Origin: Thiodiazotropha sp040507005
GTDB taxonomy: Bacteria; Pseudomonadota; Gammaproteobacteria; Chromatiales; Chromatiaceae
Direction: 5' to 3'
Assembly: GCA_040507005.1 (NCBI GenBank)
Contig: JBEVVS010000013.1
Span: 1-64,000, forward strand
DNA: 64,000 nt
The notes under the pieces are model-generated. The model was given only the letters and a program-made list of their open reading frames with translations, did no database searches and was not told the origin of the DNA. Below, piece by piece: positions 53,307-62,809 of this stretch (positions are counted from its first letter, which is position 1; every line of letters begins with the position of its first letter). Position numbers and translations under genes: made by a program.

Positions 53307-55265
53307 TTACCTCCTGACTGCGCCGATGAGGGTATCGAAGAGGGTGCCGGCCACGGAGATCACCTGGGCCGATGCCTGATAGGCCTGCTGAAACTGAATC
53401 AGCTTGGCCGCCTCTTCATCCAGATTGACACCGGAAATTTCCGCCATCGCCTCCTGGGAGCGCACCAGCAGACTCTCCTGGGCCCCCAGGTTCAACTCCG
53501 CGTGACGGGTCTTCGATCCCACATCAGAGACCATCTGAATATAGGTGGCATCGAAGCTGGCCGTCCCGCCCAGCAACAGATTCTGGTTCTGCAGATTGTC
53601 CAATGCCAGGGCATTGCGATTATCGCTGCTGCCATTGGTATTGTTGCTGATGGTGAAGCTGTCCCCATCGGCGGGCACTCCGGCGATGGTGAAACTGATA
53701 TCCCCATAGAGGGCGAATTGGGCGCTCGGCACCTGGGTACCGGCGATGGTTGAAGTATTGAGATTGTCGTAAACGATGAAATCGTCGAATGGATCCACAC
53801 CGGGTGTCGATCCCGGATAGTAGACCTCGAAACCGCTGGTTGCCCCACCCTGATCGTCGTACACCAGTTGGATATCACCAGCCAGGGGCAGGCCGGTCAT
53901 GGAGCTATTGCCCGGCTGGGTAATACGGGCGTCGCCGCCGTTCAGGGGATTGCCGTTGCCATCCACGGCGGGCTGCACCTGCACGGGACCGGCCGCCGCC
54001 AGTCGTCTCACGTCGCTGATCAGCAGATTGAGATCCTGTGAAGCGCTACGGGTCGGCTGTATCAGGAAGGTATCACCGGTGATGGCGCCGGCGGCATTGA
54101 TATTGATATCCAGGCCGTCGATGATATTTGCACCTGCCGCCAGGGTCTGGGTTGCGCCGGAGACCAGGTTCTGCAAGATAAAATCGGCGCCGTCGTAGGT
54201 CAGCTCATAGCTGTTCCCGGTCAGGTTGCCCACATTGTCGTAATCGACGGTGATGGAGCTGCCGTTACCCGGTGCCGACAGCACCTGAACCGAACTGGTG
54301 TTGAACAGGGCCGTGCCTACCAGGCCGTCCAGATCCAGGCCCATCTGGTGCTGGGTGTTAAGTTGATCGGCTATACCCAGGGCGACCAGGCCCACCCTGT
54401 CCTGGGTGGGATCGAGAACCTCACTGCGAAACCGCAGCATGCCGCCAATAGTGCCGCCGGTGATCTGATCGGTGATGATCTGGGTACCGAATGAATAGTT
54501 GAAGGTAATTTCGATATGACTGGGATCGAGGCTGGATGGCTGGGTGCCGATGGTGGCGGCACTGGTATCCATCACCAGGGGCTGGCCCTTGCCGATGAAG
54601 ACATTGTAGGCCCCGTCGCTCTGTTGCAGAACCTGGATATCCACCAGTTCCGAGAGCTCGTTGACCAGCTGGTCCCGCTGATCCAGCAGGTCGTTGGGAG
54701 TACTGCCGTAGGCGAGTTTGATATCCGCATTGATATCGGCGATGTTCTGCGCCACCCGGTTGATCTCACCCACATTGAATCCGATCTGATTATTCAGTGT
54801 GGTGCGACTCTCCTCGAACTGCTGATCGAAATAGTGAAAGCGGTCGGCCATGGATTCCGCCTCGGTCAATACCAGCTGCCGTGCCGGGATCGAGGTGGGA
54901 TCGTCGGCCAATCCCTGCAGGGCATTGAAAAAGCTCTGGATGGTGGGCTGGATGCCGGCATCCGGGTCCGCCACCAGGTCGTCGAGTCGCTGCGCCCCCT
55001 CGTAATAGGCGCTCAGTTCCGAGGTGACGGTCAAGCTGGTACGCATCTGACCGGCGACAAAGGCATCGTATTGGCGTTGGATCTCCGAGCTCTCGACACC
55101 GGTACCGATATAACCGGCCGGGCTCAGATCCGGCTGTCTGGTATTAAAGTCTATCCGCTGACGGCTGTAACCCTCAGTGTTGACGTTCGAGATGTTGTGT
55201 CCGGTGGTATCCAGGGCGTGCCGATTGGCAATCAACCCGGAGACACCGATGGATAGTATGCTCAC
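53307..55265 (-). CDS. flgK: Hook-filament junction protein FlgK (HAP1)
   Basis: 652 residues. The N-terminal rod/hook motif is LIANRHALDTTGHNISNVNT; the C-terminal helix is EEAAKLIQFQQAYQASAQVI. The middle is a long beta-rich variable region. Directly follows flgJ. Confidence 0.97.
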   Translation of the reverse strand: MSILSIGVSGLIANRHALDTTGHNISNVNTEGYSRQRIDFNTRQPDLSPAGYIGTGVESSEIQRQYDAFVAGQMRTSLTVTSELSAYYEGAQRLDDLVADPDAGIQPTIQSFFNALQGLADDPTSIPARQLVLTEAESMADRFHYFDQQFEESRTTLNNQIGFNVGEINRVAQNIADINADIKLAYGSTPNDLLDQRDQLVNELSELVDIQVLQQSDGAYNVFIGKGQPLVMDTSAATIGTQPSSLDPSHIEITFNYSFGTQIITDQITGGTIGGMLRFRSEVLDPTQDRVGLVALGIADQLNTQHQMGLDLDGLVGTALFNTSSVQVLSAPGNGSSITVDYDNVGNLTGNSYELTYDGADFILQNLVSGATQTLAAGANIIDGLDININAAGAITGDTFLIQPTRSASQDLNLLISDVRRLAAAGPVQVQPAVDGNGNPLNGGDARITQPGNSSMTGLPLAGDIQLVYDDQGGATSGFEVYYPGSTPGVDPFDDFIVYDNLNTSTIAGTQVPSAQFALYGDISFTIAGVPADGDSFTISNNTNGSSDNRNALALDNLQNQNLLLGGTASFDATYIQMVSDVGSKTRHAELNLGAQESLLVRSQEAMAEISGVNLDEEAAKLIQFQQAYQASAQVISVAGTLFDTLIGAVRR

Positions 55266-56216
55266 TTAAATCGCCTCTGTTTCACTCTGTATCGACTGCT
55301 CCAACGTTCCCTTAAATCGGTTCAGGGCGGTCTGCATCTCCGCGCCCTGCATCACCCGTACTATTTTCTGGGCATAATTGGGGTCGGTGGCGTAGCCCGC
55401 ATCTTGCAGCGCCTTGAAGTATTGCGCGGCATCCTGGGTATTTTGCAGGGCCTCGGTGTAGCGTGGATTCTGTTTGAGAAAGGCCACGTAGTCCCTGAAG
55501 CTCTCATCGAATGAGGCGTAGGTACGGAAATATTCGCGCCGGCGCACCGCAATATCCTGCTCAAACTCCAGGGTCTCCTGCTTCACCCGATCACCGCTCC
55601 AGCGCTGATCCGCCTTGATGCCGAACAGGTTGTGACTGCTTCTGCCATCCGCTGCCTGCATCACATGTCCCCCCCAGCCGGTCTCCAGGGCCGCCTGGGC
55701 AAGCAGTGCCTCGGTGGGCAGTCCCAGCTCCTTCGCCGCGTTGTCGGCGGCAGACCAGAGGGCCTGGACGAAAGATTCCGGTGAATCGATACTCACTGGG
55801 GTCTGGGCTTCACTCGCAGCTCCGCTGGATTCCGCCCGCGTCGCCAACTGTGGCCTTGCCAGTGCGGACGGACGTTGCCAGTAGGCCTCAAGGGAGGTGT
55901 TCTGCTCTGTCGGCTTGGTCTCCTCCACACCCAGCTGATTGCGCAGCAGCTGTACCATGCCGAGGCCACGCTGTTCCGAGAGGTGGACCGAGAGCTGCTG
56001 GTCGTACATATCCCGCACGAATTCGCTCTGCTTGCTCTCGAACAGACCGTTGCCGAAACTGGCCTGGCGCATCTGCTTGACCATCATCTGTACGAACAGG
56101 GATTCGAACTGGCGCGCCACCTGCTCTGCGGTGCCCACCTGATCCTCCCGCGCCTGATGCTTGAGGGCCGTCAGTCCGGAAAAATCGTGATAGAGGGCAG
56201 CGCTGGAGGTGTTCAT
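55266..56216 (-). CDS. flgJ: FlgJ, rod-binding domain plus peptidoglycan hydrolase
   Basis: 316 residues. The N-terminal rod cap domain (QFESLFVQMMVKQMRQASFG) is followed by a linker and a C-terminal glucosaminidase-type domain (LPTEALLAQAALETGWG with the catalytic glutamate, YATDPNYAQKI). Opens the cell wall for the rod. The two-domain form is typical of beta/gammaproteobacteria. Overlaps flgI by one base. Confidence 0.96.
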   Translation of the reverse strand: MNTSSAALYHDFSGLTALKHQAREDQVGTAEQVARQFESLFVQMMVKQMRQASFGNGLFESKQSEFVRDMYDQQLSVHLSEQRGLGMVQLLRNQLGVEETKPTEQNTSLEAYWQRPSALARPQLATRAESSGAASEAQTPVSIDSPESFVQALWSAADNAAKELGLPTEALLAQAALETGWGGHVMQAADGRSSHNLFGIKADQRWSGDRVKQETLEFEQDIAVRRREYFRTYASFDESFRDYVAFLKQNPRYTEALQNTQDAAQYFKALQDAGYATDPNYAQKIVRVMQGAEMQTALNRFKGTLEQSIQSETEAI

Positions 56217-57334
56217 CAGATCACCAGCAATTCGGCACGCAGGGCGCCAGCCTCTTTCAAGGCCTCTAAGATAGCCACAAGATCGCTGGGTGCGGCACCT
56301 ACCTGATTGACAGCGCGGACCACATCATCCAGGGATGCCCCGGGGTTGAAGAGAAACATGTGATCCTTGCCCTCTTCGGTGATGGTCACCTGGCTCTGGG
56401 GTACCACCGCCGTCTGTCCAGTCCTGGCAAATGGAGCGGGTTGGGAGACAGCCGTCTCTTCACTGATGCTGACCACCAGATTGCCGTGGGAGACCGCGGC
56501 GGGATAGACCCTGACTTGGCTATTGATCACCACCGTGCCGGTACGTGAGTTGATAATCACCTTGGCCGAGGTCTTCCCCGGCTTGACCTCCAGCTCTTCC
56601 AGCATGGAGATGAAAGTGACTTTCTGCCCGGGATCGACGGGCGCGTTGACCCGAATCGAGGTGGCATCCACAGCCTTTGCCGTACCCGGACCGATGGTGA
56701 GATTGATCGATTCAGCCACCCGCATGGCGGTGGTGAAGTCCCCATCGTTGAGATTCAGCGTCAGCAGTGCCGCCTGGTTGAAGTCGTTCGGCACTTCACG
56801 TTCCACGGTGGCACCGTTGGGGATGCGTCCTGCACTGGGGATATTCACCGTCAGCTTGGAGCCGTCAGACCCCTCTGCGCTGAGCCCCCCCACCACCAGG
56901 TTACCCTGGGCCAGGGCGTAATTTTTGCCGTCAGCACCTTTCAAGGGTGTCATCAACAGGGTGCCGCCACGCAGACTCTTGGCATTGCCCAGGGATGAGA
57001 CCGTAACATCGATCTTCTGACCCACTTTGCTGAACGGAGGCAGGTCGCCATGCACGATCACCGCGGCCACGTTCTTCGGCTTCATATTCACACCATCGGG
57101 TATCTGCACACCCAATTGTGAGAGCATGTTCTTGAGACTGTTGATGGTATAGGGTGAATCGGTATCTTTATCGCCGGTACCGTCAAGGCCGACAATCAGA
57201 CCATAACCGATCAGCTGATTGGTACGCACACCCTGGATCGAGGCCAGGTCTTTGATCCGCTCCGCCCATACGGCCTGGCTTGCCAGCAGGAAGATCGAAA
57301 ACGCGATAATGACTTTGTGTACGATGACGTTCAT
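56216..57334 (-). CDS. flgI: Flagellar P-ring protein FlgI
   Basis: 372 residues with a signal peptide (IAFSIFLLASQAVWA). RIKDLASIQGVRTNQLIGYG, GLDGTGDKD and LNPGASLDDVVRAVNQVGA-type blocks are present. Assembles in the periplasmic peptidoglycan layer. Confidence 0.97.
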   Translation of the reverse strand: MNVIVHKVIIAFSIFLLASQAVWAERIKDLASIQGVRTNQLIGYGLIVGLDGTGDKDTDSPYTINSLKNMLSQLGVQIPDGVNMKPKNVAAVIVHGDLPPFSKVGQKIDVTVSSLGNAKSLRGGTLLMTPLKGADGKNYALAQGNLVVGGLSAEGSDGSKLTVNIPSAGRIPNGATVEREVPNDFNQAALLTLNLNDGDFTTAMRVAESINLTIGPGTAKAVDATSIRVNAPVDPGQKVTFISMLEELEVKPGKTSAKVIINSRTGTVVINSQVRVYPAAVSHGNLVVSISEETAVSQPAPFARTGQTAVVPQSQVTITEEGKDHMFLFNPGASLDDVVRAVNQVGAAPSDLVAILEALKEAGALRAELLVI

Positions 57335-57345
57335 TGCATGACACC

Positions 57346-58059
57346 TCAGAAGGGCGAGAGCACACTGTTAAAGAAACGGGCCAACCAGCCCATGGAGTTG
57401 GCATCCGCCAAGGCGCCTTCACCCACATAGGTAATGGTGGGATCTGCGATGCGGGTGGAGTCCACGGTATTTCCAGGGGTGATGTCCCTTGGCCGAACGA
57501 TGCCCGACAGGCGCACATACTCGGTTCCCTGGTTGATACCGATGCGTTTTTCACCCCGCACATAGAGATGGTTGTTGGGCAGTACCTCGATCACCGAGAC
57601 GGTGATGCTGCCATTCAGGGCATTGCTCTGGGTGGCACTGCCGTCGCCGCTGAAATCGTGGCTCGAATCGAGACTGAAACCTAGCCCTACGTCTTTATTG
57701 TTGGGAACCGGTACGAAGCCGGGGATGTTGAACTGCATCGACTGACCAAACAGGGTGGGATTGGTGATGCTGTTACTGGTGCTTTTAGCGGTGCTGGTGG
57801 TGGCCGATTTATTCGCTTGCGTGCTCTCGACCAGGTTCACGGTCAACAGATCGCCAACCCGCCGGGCACGGATATCCTCGAACCAGGCGTGTTCGTAACC
57901 TGCCTGGTAGATGGCCCCATTCCCCCTTGGCGCGGGCGGTGGCATGACCGGCCGAATCGGCGCATAGGCCGCATCCCGGGTCGGGGTTGTGTTATAGCAA
58001 CCCGTCAACAACGGTAAGGTCATGATCATGATCAGTAGGCTGTTGCGGAATCTATCCAT
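57346..58059 (-). CDS. flgH: Flagellar L-ring lipoprotein FlgH
   Basis: 237 residues with lipobox LLTGC (Cys21). RRVGDLLTVNLVESTQANKS, NALNGSITVSVIEVLPNNHL and the C-terminal ARFFNSVLSPF are typical. Outer-membrane ring. Followed by flgI with an 11-base gap. Confidence 0.97.
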   Translation of the reverse strand: MDRFRNSLLIMIMTLPLLTGCYNTTPTRDAAYAPIRPVMPPPAPRGNGAIYQAGYEHAWFEDIRARRVGDLLTVNLVESTQANKSATTSTAKSTSNSITNPTLFGQSMQFNIPGFVPVPNNKDVGLGFSLDSSHDFSGDGSATQSNALNGSITVSVIEVLPNNHLYVRGEKRIGINQGTEYVRLSGIVRPRDITPGNTVDSTRIADPTITYVGEGALADANSMGWLARFFNSVLSPF

Positions 58060-58073
58060 CAGAATGGCTCCGG

Positions 58074-58859
58074 TTAGAGTTGCTGATTGACGTAGGAGAG
58101 CATCTCATCGGTGGTGGAGATGGCCTTGGAGTTCATCTCATAGGCGCGCTGGGTCTCGATCATATTGACCAGCTCCTCCACCACATTCACGTTCGAACTC
58201 TCGAGGGCGGCCTGGATCAGGGTGCCGGTGCTATCGGTGCCGGGTATCGCGGTATTCACGCCACCGCTGGCATTGGTCTCCCGATAGAGATTGTCACCGA
58301 TCGGCTCCAGGCCCTGAGGATTGACGAAATAGGCCAACTCGACCTGGCCGATCTGGGTCGGGGTATTGTTACCCGACACCAGCACAGAGACCACACCGTC
58401 TGAGCCGATGGTCAGGCTGGTGGCGTTGGTGGGTACGGTCATCGCCGGCTGCAGTTCATAACCGTTGGGAGTCACGATATTGCCGTCGGCGGTCAGGCTG
58501 AAGGTGCCATCGCGGGTGTAGACAATATTGCCGTCCGGATGCAGGACCTGAAAATAGCCCTTGCCCTGGATCGCCACATCCAATGAGTTTCCGGTTTGAA
58601 CGATGTTGCCCTGGCTATGTTCTTTCTGAGTCGCCACCACCCGCACGCCGGTGCCCACCATCAAACCGGAAGGCAGCTCGGTATTCTCGGAGGACTGGGC
58701 ACCCACCTGACGCAGGTTCTGGTAGATCAGGTCGTTGAACACGGCCCGGTCCCGTTTGTAACCGGTGGTATTTACGTTGGAGAGATTGTTGGATATCACA
58801 GACATATTGGTCTGTTGTGCGTCCAATCCGGTTTTTGCGATCCAGAGTGCCGGGTACAT
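58074..58859 (-). CDS. flgG: Distal rod protein FlgG
   Basis: 261 residues. MYPALWIAKTGLDAQQTNMS, ISNNLSNVNTTGYKRDRAVF and the C-terminal EELVNMIETQRAYEMNSKAI are typical. GAGGAAG precedes the ATG. A sigma-54-like site stands upstream. Confidence 0.98.
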   Translation of the reverse strand: MYPALWIAKTGLDAQQTNMSVISNNLSNVNTTGYKRDRAVFNDLIYQNLRQVGAQSSENTELPSGLMVGTGVRVVATQKEHSQGNIVQTGNSLDVAIQGKGYFQVLHPDGNIVYTRDGTFSLTADGNIVTPNGYELQPAMTVPTNATSLTIGSDGVVSVLVSGNNTPTQIGQVELAYFVNPQGLEPIGDNLYRETNASGGVNTAIPGTDSTGTLIQAALESSNVNVVEELVNMIETQRAYEMNSKAISTTDEMLSYVNQQL

Positions 58860-58928
58860 AGTCTCTTCCTCGTAATTGATTAATCGGGTTCGTCAACTGT
58901 TGCCGTGCAACATCTCTATCTATCTATG

Positions 58929-58945
58929 AGCAATTTACTTGCCAA
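58929..58945 (-). promoter_or_regulatory. Sigma-54 promoter before flgG
   Basis: Minus strand TTGGCAAGTAAATTGCT: one mismatch to TTGGCACG-N4-TTGCW in the core, with GG to GC spacing of ten. It lies in the 88-base flgF-flgG gap, about 70 bases before the flgG ATG. Confidence 0.72.
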
Positions 58946-58947
58946 CA

Positions 58948-59688
58948 TCAGCTCATGCTCATGAGCTTGGCCGAGGCGCTGTCGAGATCCTCAGCGGTCT
59001 TCATCATCTTGACCTGCATTTCGAATTTACGGGACAGCTCGATCATGGTGACCAGGGTATCCGCCACATTGATGTTGCTGCTCTCGATGGCGCCGGAGAC
59101 CAGCTCAGTGGCGGCATCAGCGTCCGCCTCTTCGCCATCCTGCAGCCGCAGCAGGCCGTCTTCACCCTTGATCAGTCGCTCTGCCTCAGGATTGACCATC
59201 TTGATGCGATCGACAATCGCCAGCGCATTCGGAGTGGCGCCTTCAGGCAATACGGTAATGGTGCCGTCCGGGGCGATCTCCAATCGTTCATAGGGCGGCA
59301 AGGCAATCGGCCCGCCATTGCCGATCAGCGGCAAACCCTGGCCGTTGGTTACCAGGCCGTTGGCATCCACCTTCAAGTCGCCGCGCCGGGTATAGGCCTC
59401 TGAGCCGTCCGCTGCCTGCACCGCGAAAAAGCCATTGCCCTTGACCGCCAGGTCGAGAGGATTTCCGGTGGACTGGATACTGCCTTTGTCAAAATTGATA
59501 TGCGGGCGCTCATCCAAGGCATAGACCCGGGTCGGGTAACCCTGGCCAAATACAGGCATACTGCGGAATTGGTTGAGATCCTCCATGAAACCGGGGGTAT
59601 TCACATTGGCCAGATTATTGGAATTACTGGCCTGGGCGATCAAGGTCTCTTTCGCCCCGCTCATGGCGATGTAAAGCATGCGATCCAT
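58948..59688 (-). CDS. flgF: Proximal rod protein FlgF
   Basis: 246 residues. MDRMLYIAMSGAKETLIAQA, NSNNLANVNTPGFMEDLNQF and IELSRKFEMQVKMMKTAEDL are typical. GGAG lies 6 bases before the ATG. First gene after the flgE terminator. Confidence 0.97.
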   Translation of the reverse strand: MDRMLYIAMSGAKETLIAQASNSNNLANVNTPGFMEDLNQFRSMPVFGQGYPTRVYALDERPHINFDKGSIQSTGNPLDLAVKGNGFFAVQAADGSEAYTRRGDLKVDANGLVTNGQGLPLIGNGGPIALPPYERLEIAPDGTITVLPEGATPNALAIVDRIKMVNPEAERLIKGEDGLLRLQDGEEADADAATELVSGAIESSNINVADTLVTMIELSRKFEMQVKMMKTAEDLDSASAKLMSMS

Positions 59689-59738
59689 GGGTTGCTCCTG
59701 TTTAAAAATCAGTTTGCGTTAACGCTTAACTGAAACAC

Positions 59739-59755
59739 TGCAAGAAACAAACCAA
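59739..59755 (-). promoter_or_regulatory. Sigma-54-like promoter before flgF
   Basis: Minus strand TTGGTTTGTTTCTTGCA: perfect -12 TTGCA and -24 TGG with ten-base spacing, weaker in the CAC positions. 51 bases before the flgF ATG. Confidence 0.6.
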
Positions 59756-59774
59756 AACTCATAACTCAAAACTC
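59752..59774. repeat. Short AACTC-type repeat copy
   Basis: CCAAAACTCATAACTCAAAA, continuing CTC, matches the right arm of the element at 43967-44105 (AAAACTCATAACT). It lies between the flgE terminator and the flgF promoter and slightly overlaps the latter. Confidence 0.5.
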
Positions 59775-59780
59775 TTCAGT

Positions 59781-59831
59781 AAAAAAATCGCCACTCCTGT
59801 CCCCCGTACACTGAGGACAGAAGTGGCGATT
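59781..59831 (-). terminator. Strong terminator after flgE
   Basis: A 17-base stem with one mismatch: AATCGCCACT-N-CTGTCC pairs with GGACAG-N-AGTGGCGATT. On the minus strand it is followed by T7. It lies 11 bases after the flgE stop and splits the flg cluster. Confidence 0.93.
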
Positions 59832-59841
59832 ACCCAGCTTC

Positions 59842-61116
59842 TTAACGGATATTGATGACTGTCTGGGTAACGGCATCCGCAGTGGTGATGACCTGCGCAT
59901 TGGCCTGGAAATTACGTTGTGCGGTAATCAGATTGACCAACTGTTTGGCCAGATCCACATTTGAGTTTTCCAGTGCCCCGGACTGAATCAGACCGAAGCT
60001 GCTGGTACCGGCCTCGCCCAGCTGCACATCGCCGGATGCGAAAGACTCCGCCCAACTGGTATCGCCAATCTGGCGCAAACCCTGGTTATTGCTGAAACGG
60101 GCCATGGCAATCTTACCCAACGGCTCTGATTGGCCATTGGTGAAGCGGGCAAACACCACCCCGGTACCATCCACGTCCACGCCGCTCAGACGGCCCGAGG
60201 TAAAACCATCCTGACTCAACTCATTCACGGAAAAGCCTGAACCGAATTGGGTGGTTGCACTGTAATCAAAGGTCAGGGTGGTGATATCCGCAGCGCCACC
60301 GCCCGGGTTGAAGGTGTCGATCGCCACGTTACCCAAGGCATCCACATCTCCCACACCGGTATCCAGGGCGCCCTCGGTGGTGAATTGGACGTCCGCGAAG
60401 GCGTTGCCACCCACGGTGACATTCACCCCGTCCACGAAGGTAAAGACGTTCCACTGATTGTCCGCCACCTTGCTGTAAAACATGGTTGCGGTATGCGCGG
60501 TTCCCAGGGAATCATAGATGGTGGTCGCGGTGGAGTGATTGTAACTCTGCGGATCCGGCGGAAAGGTAAAGGTAGCCGCTGTCGGATCGAGGGTGACCAC
60601 CGGCGGTTGTTCCGCCGCGCTCAGATTGAGGGTCGCATCGATATCGCTGGTGGCCTGTGGCGTACCAGAGACCACGGGTAGATTCAGATCACTGGTATCA
60701 CCGGTGTTGAACAGGGTTCCGGTGGTACCGATACGGGGAAAGATCTGCACCCTGGCACCGGTATGGTCGACCACATTGCCGTCCCGGTCCACGCTGAAGG
60801 CGCCGGCACGGGTATAGGTCACGTCACCGGCAGAGTCCTCCATCACGAAGAAACCCTCTCCGTTGATCGCCAGATCCAGGTTGTTGGATGTAAATTCAGT
60901 GCTGCCCTGGGCAAACTGTTGTGCAACCCGGGTGACACGAACGCCCCTGCCCGGTACTGAACTACTGACATCACTGATGGAATTTGCATAGATATCGGCA
61001 AACTCGGCACGGGACTCCTTGAAGCCGACCGTACTTGCATTGGCAATGTTGTGCCCGGTTACATCAAGGTCGGTGGATGCCGCATCCAATCCACTAAGCG
61101 CTATACGAAATGCCAT
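59842..61116 (-). CDS. flgE: Flagellar hook protein FlgE
   Basis: 424 residues. MAFRIALSGLDAASTDLDVT, GHNIANASTVGFKESRAEF, the hook-specific middle (STATTIYDSLGTAHTATMFY) and the C-terminal LVNLITAQRNFQANAQVI are typical. AGGAG precedes the ATG. Confidence 0.97.
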   Translation of the reverse strand: MAFRIALSGLDAASTDLDVTGHNIANASTVGFKESRAEFADIYANSISDVSSSVPGRGVRVTRVAQQFAQGSTEFTSNNLDLAINGEGFFVMEDSAGDVTYTRAGAFSVDRDGNVVDHTGARVQIFPRIGTTGTLFNTGDTSDLNLPVVSGTPQATSDIDATLNLSAAEQPPVVTLDPTAATFTFPPDPQSYNHSTATTIYDSLGTAHTATMFYSKVADNQWNVFTFVDGVNVTVGGNAFADVQFTTEGALDTGVGDVDALGNVAIDTFNPGGGAADITTLTFDYSATTQFGSGFSVNELSQDGFTSGRLSGVDVDGTGVVFARFTNGQSEPLGKIAMARFSNNQGLRQIGDTSWAESFASGDVQLGEAGTSSFGLIQSGALENSNVDLAKQLVNLITAQRNFQANAQVITTADAVTQTVINIR

Positions 61117-61176
61117 CTCTGTTCTCCTGTCTCTTCACTGTTTGCAACTAACGCCTGAAGCATCGTTGCTGATGTT

Positions 61177-61854
61177 CTATTGAATCTGTGCCACGTCATT
61201 CATGGAGATCTGACCCAGACCACTCAGGTTGAGTTGAATCCCCCCTGAGCCGCCCAGATTGACACTCTCCACCTCGGCGGATACCAGGGTGCTGGGCGCC
61301 ATCTCTGCATCATCGACGTTGGCAATCGCACTTATCTGATAGAGTCCGTCACCCACATAGTCGCCGGCATCGTCATACCCGTCCCAACTGAAGGCAACCT
61401 GTCCGGCCTCGTGGGTGCCGAGTTGCAGCTCGCGCACCAGCTCACCTGACTGACTGGTGATCATCACCCGCAGATTGGTTGCCGACGAGGGAAGCACCAC
61501 ACTGCCCTGGAGGGGTTCGCCGTCTGCCAATGCACCCAGATTGCTCTCAACCAACACATCATGACCGACCAGATTCGCCGCTTGCAGGGCCTGATCGGAT
61601 GTGAGCGCGGCACGCAGCTCATTGAATGAGTTATTTAAGTCATCGATACCGGATACCGTGGCGAACTGAGATACCTGGGTCGCCATTTCGGAGTTTTCCA
61701 TGGGTTTGAAGGGATCCTGGTGGGTCAACTCGGTGACCAGGAGTTGCATGAAATCCTCGAGTCCCAACTGACTCTGGTCCTTTTCCTCTTGAATACTGTT
61801 GTTGGTAAGACCGATCTCTTCATACAGATCGTATTGGCTAGTGATGGCTGTCAT
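61177..61854 (-). CDS. flgD: Hook capping protein FlgD
   Basis: 225 residues from the ATG at 61854, which follows AAGGAG; the frame is open upstream only inside flgC. LGLEDFMQLLVTELTHQDPF, MENSEMATQVSQFATVSGID and the FlgD tandem fold (VAFSWDGYDDAGDYVGDGLY) are present. Guides hook polymerisation. Confidence 0.96.
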   Translation of the reverse strand: MTAITSQYDLYEEIGLTNNSIQEEKDQSQLGLEDFMQLLVTELTHQDPFKPMENSEMATQVSQFATVSGIDDLNNSFNELRAALTSDQALQAANLVGHDVLVESNLGALADGEPLQGSVVLPSSATNLRVMITSQSGELVRELQLGTHEAGQVAFSWDGYDDAGDYVGDGLYQISAIANVDDAEMAPSTLVSAEVESVNLGGSGGIQLNLSGLGQISMNDVAQIQ

Positions 61855-61864
61855 GGTTATCTCC

Positions 61865-62284
61865 TTACTGGCCCATACGCAGTGTGGCGAGCAGTAGCTG
61901 TTTGGCTGAGTTGGCCACTTCCACATTCCCCTGATAGGAGCGTGAAGCGGAGAGCATGTTCGCCATCTCCTCAACCATGTTTACGTTCGGACGAAAGATA
62001 TATCCCTCCTCGTTGGCAAGGGGGTGATCGGGGGCATACTCCTGGACCAGGGGGGCCTGACTTTCCACAACCCCCGCCATACGCACACCGCTGGCTGCCG
62101 CATCCGGGTTGGACTGATCCAACAGGGTCTGGAATACCGGCTGTCGGGCCCGATAGGTCTGGTCGATACTGCTGCTCACCGCGTCGGCGTTGGCCATGTT
62201 GCTGGATACCAGATTGAGACGCAGACTCTGCGCGCTCATGCCTGATGCAGCCGTATCAAAAATTTTGAAGAGAGACATGCTCAT
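61865..62284 (-). CDS. flgC: Rod protein FlgC
   Basis: 139 residues. FKIFDTAASGMSAQSLRLNL, VSSNMANADAVSS, RPNVNMVEEMANMLSASRSY and NVEVANSAKQLLLATLRMGQ are typical. Its ATG overlaps the flgB stop (ATGA). Confidence 0.97.
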   Translation of the reverse strand: MSMSLFKIFDTAASGMSAQSLRLNLVSSNMANADAVSSSIDQTYRARQPVFQTLLDQSNPDAAASGVRMAGVVESQAPLVQEYAPDHPLANEEGYIFRPNVNMVEEMANMLSASRSYQGNVEVANSAKQLLLATLRMGQ

Positions 62285-62670
62285 TCACCCTTAATTGCTT
62301 TACGTATGCCACTGATCTTGCTGTTGATGAAGCTGAGACTCGCCTGATATTCAACCGCATTGCTGCTGTACGCCACATGCTCCCGTTCGGTATCCACCGT
62401 ATTGCCGTCCAGGGACGGCTGCATAGGGGTACGATAGAGCAGTTGCGAAGGGGGCACAGGGCCTGACTCGGGCTGAATATGTCGATTGTCAGTAGTCCTC
62501 AAACGGGTAGAACCGTTCATTTCACTGTTTAGAAGCGCCTTGAAATCGAAATCCCGGGCCTTGTAACCGGGGGTGTCGGCATTCGCCAGATTCGCCGCAA
62601 GCACCTCGGCCCGCTGCGAACGCAGCACCAGCGCCCTTTCATGTATGCCAAACAGATCATCGATGTTCAT
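62281..62670 (-). CDS. flgB: Rod protein FlgB
   Basis: 129 residues from the ATG at 62670 (MNIDDLFGIHERALVLRSQR), with GGAG before it; the frame runs further upstream across the promoter. AANLANADTPGYKARDFDFK and the C-terminal VEYQASLSFINSKISGI are typical. First gene of the flgBCDE unit. Confidence 0.96.
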   Translation of the reverse strand: MNIDDLFGIHERALVLRSQRAEVLAANLANADTPGYKARDFDFKALLNSEMNGSTRLRTTDNRHIQPESGPVPPSQLLYRTPMQPSLDGNTVDTEREHVAYSSNAVEYQASLSFINSKISGIRKAIKGE

Positions 62671-62703
62671 GGATAGCTCCACAGCCTTCTTTGCAACTGA
62701 AGA

Positions 62704-62720
62704 TGCAGGGAGCGTGCCAA
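62704..62720 (-). promoter_or_regulatory. Sigma-54 promoter of flgBCDE
   Basis: Minus strand TTGGCACGCTCCCTGCA: one mismatch to TTGGCACG-N4-TTGCA, GG to GC spacing ten. About 34 bases before the flgB ATG, in the flgB-cheR gap. Confidence 0.85.
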
Positions 62721-62809
62721 ACCCAAGGGGCGCTGTATTAAAGGGGGAAATCGAATTGTTGCGCCTGGTGTGCGGCAATCGGATGCCGCATCACGGCAAG
62801 CTTTGCCGT

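Noticed and set aside
62671..62778. Longer flgB start at 62778
   Set aside because: It would run through the sigma-54 promoter; the ATG at 62670 has GGAG and gives the normal FlgB start.
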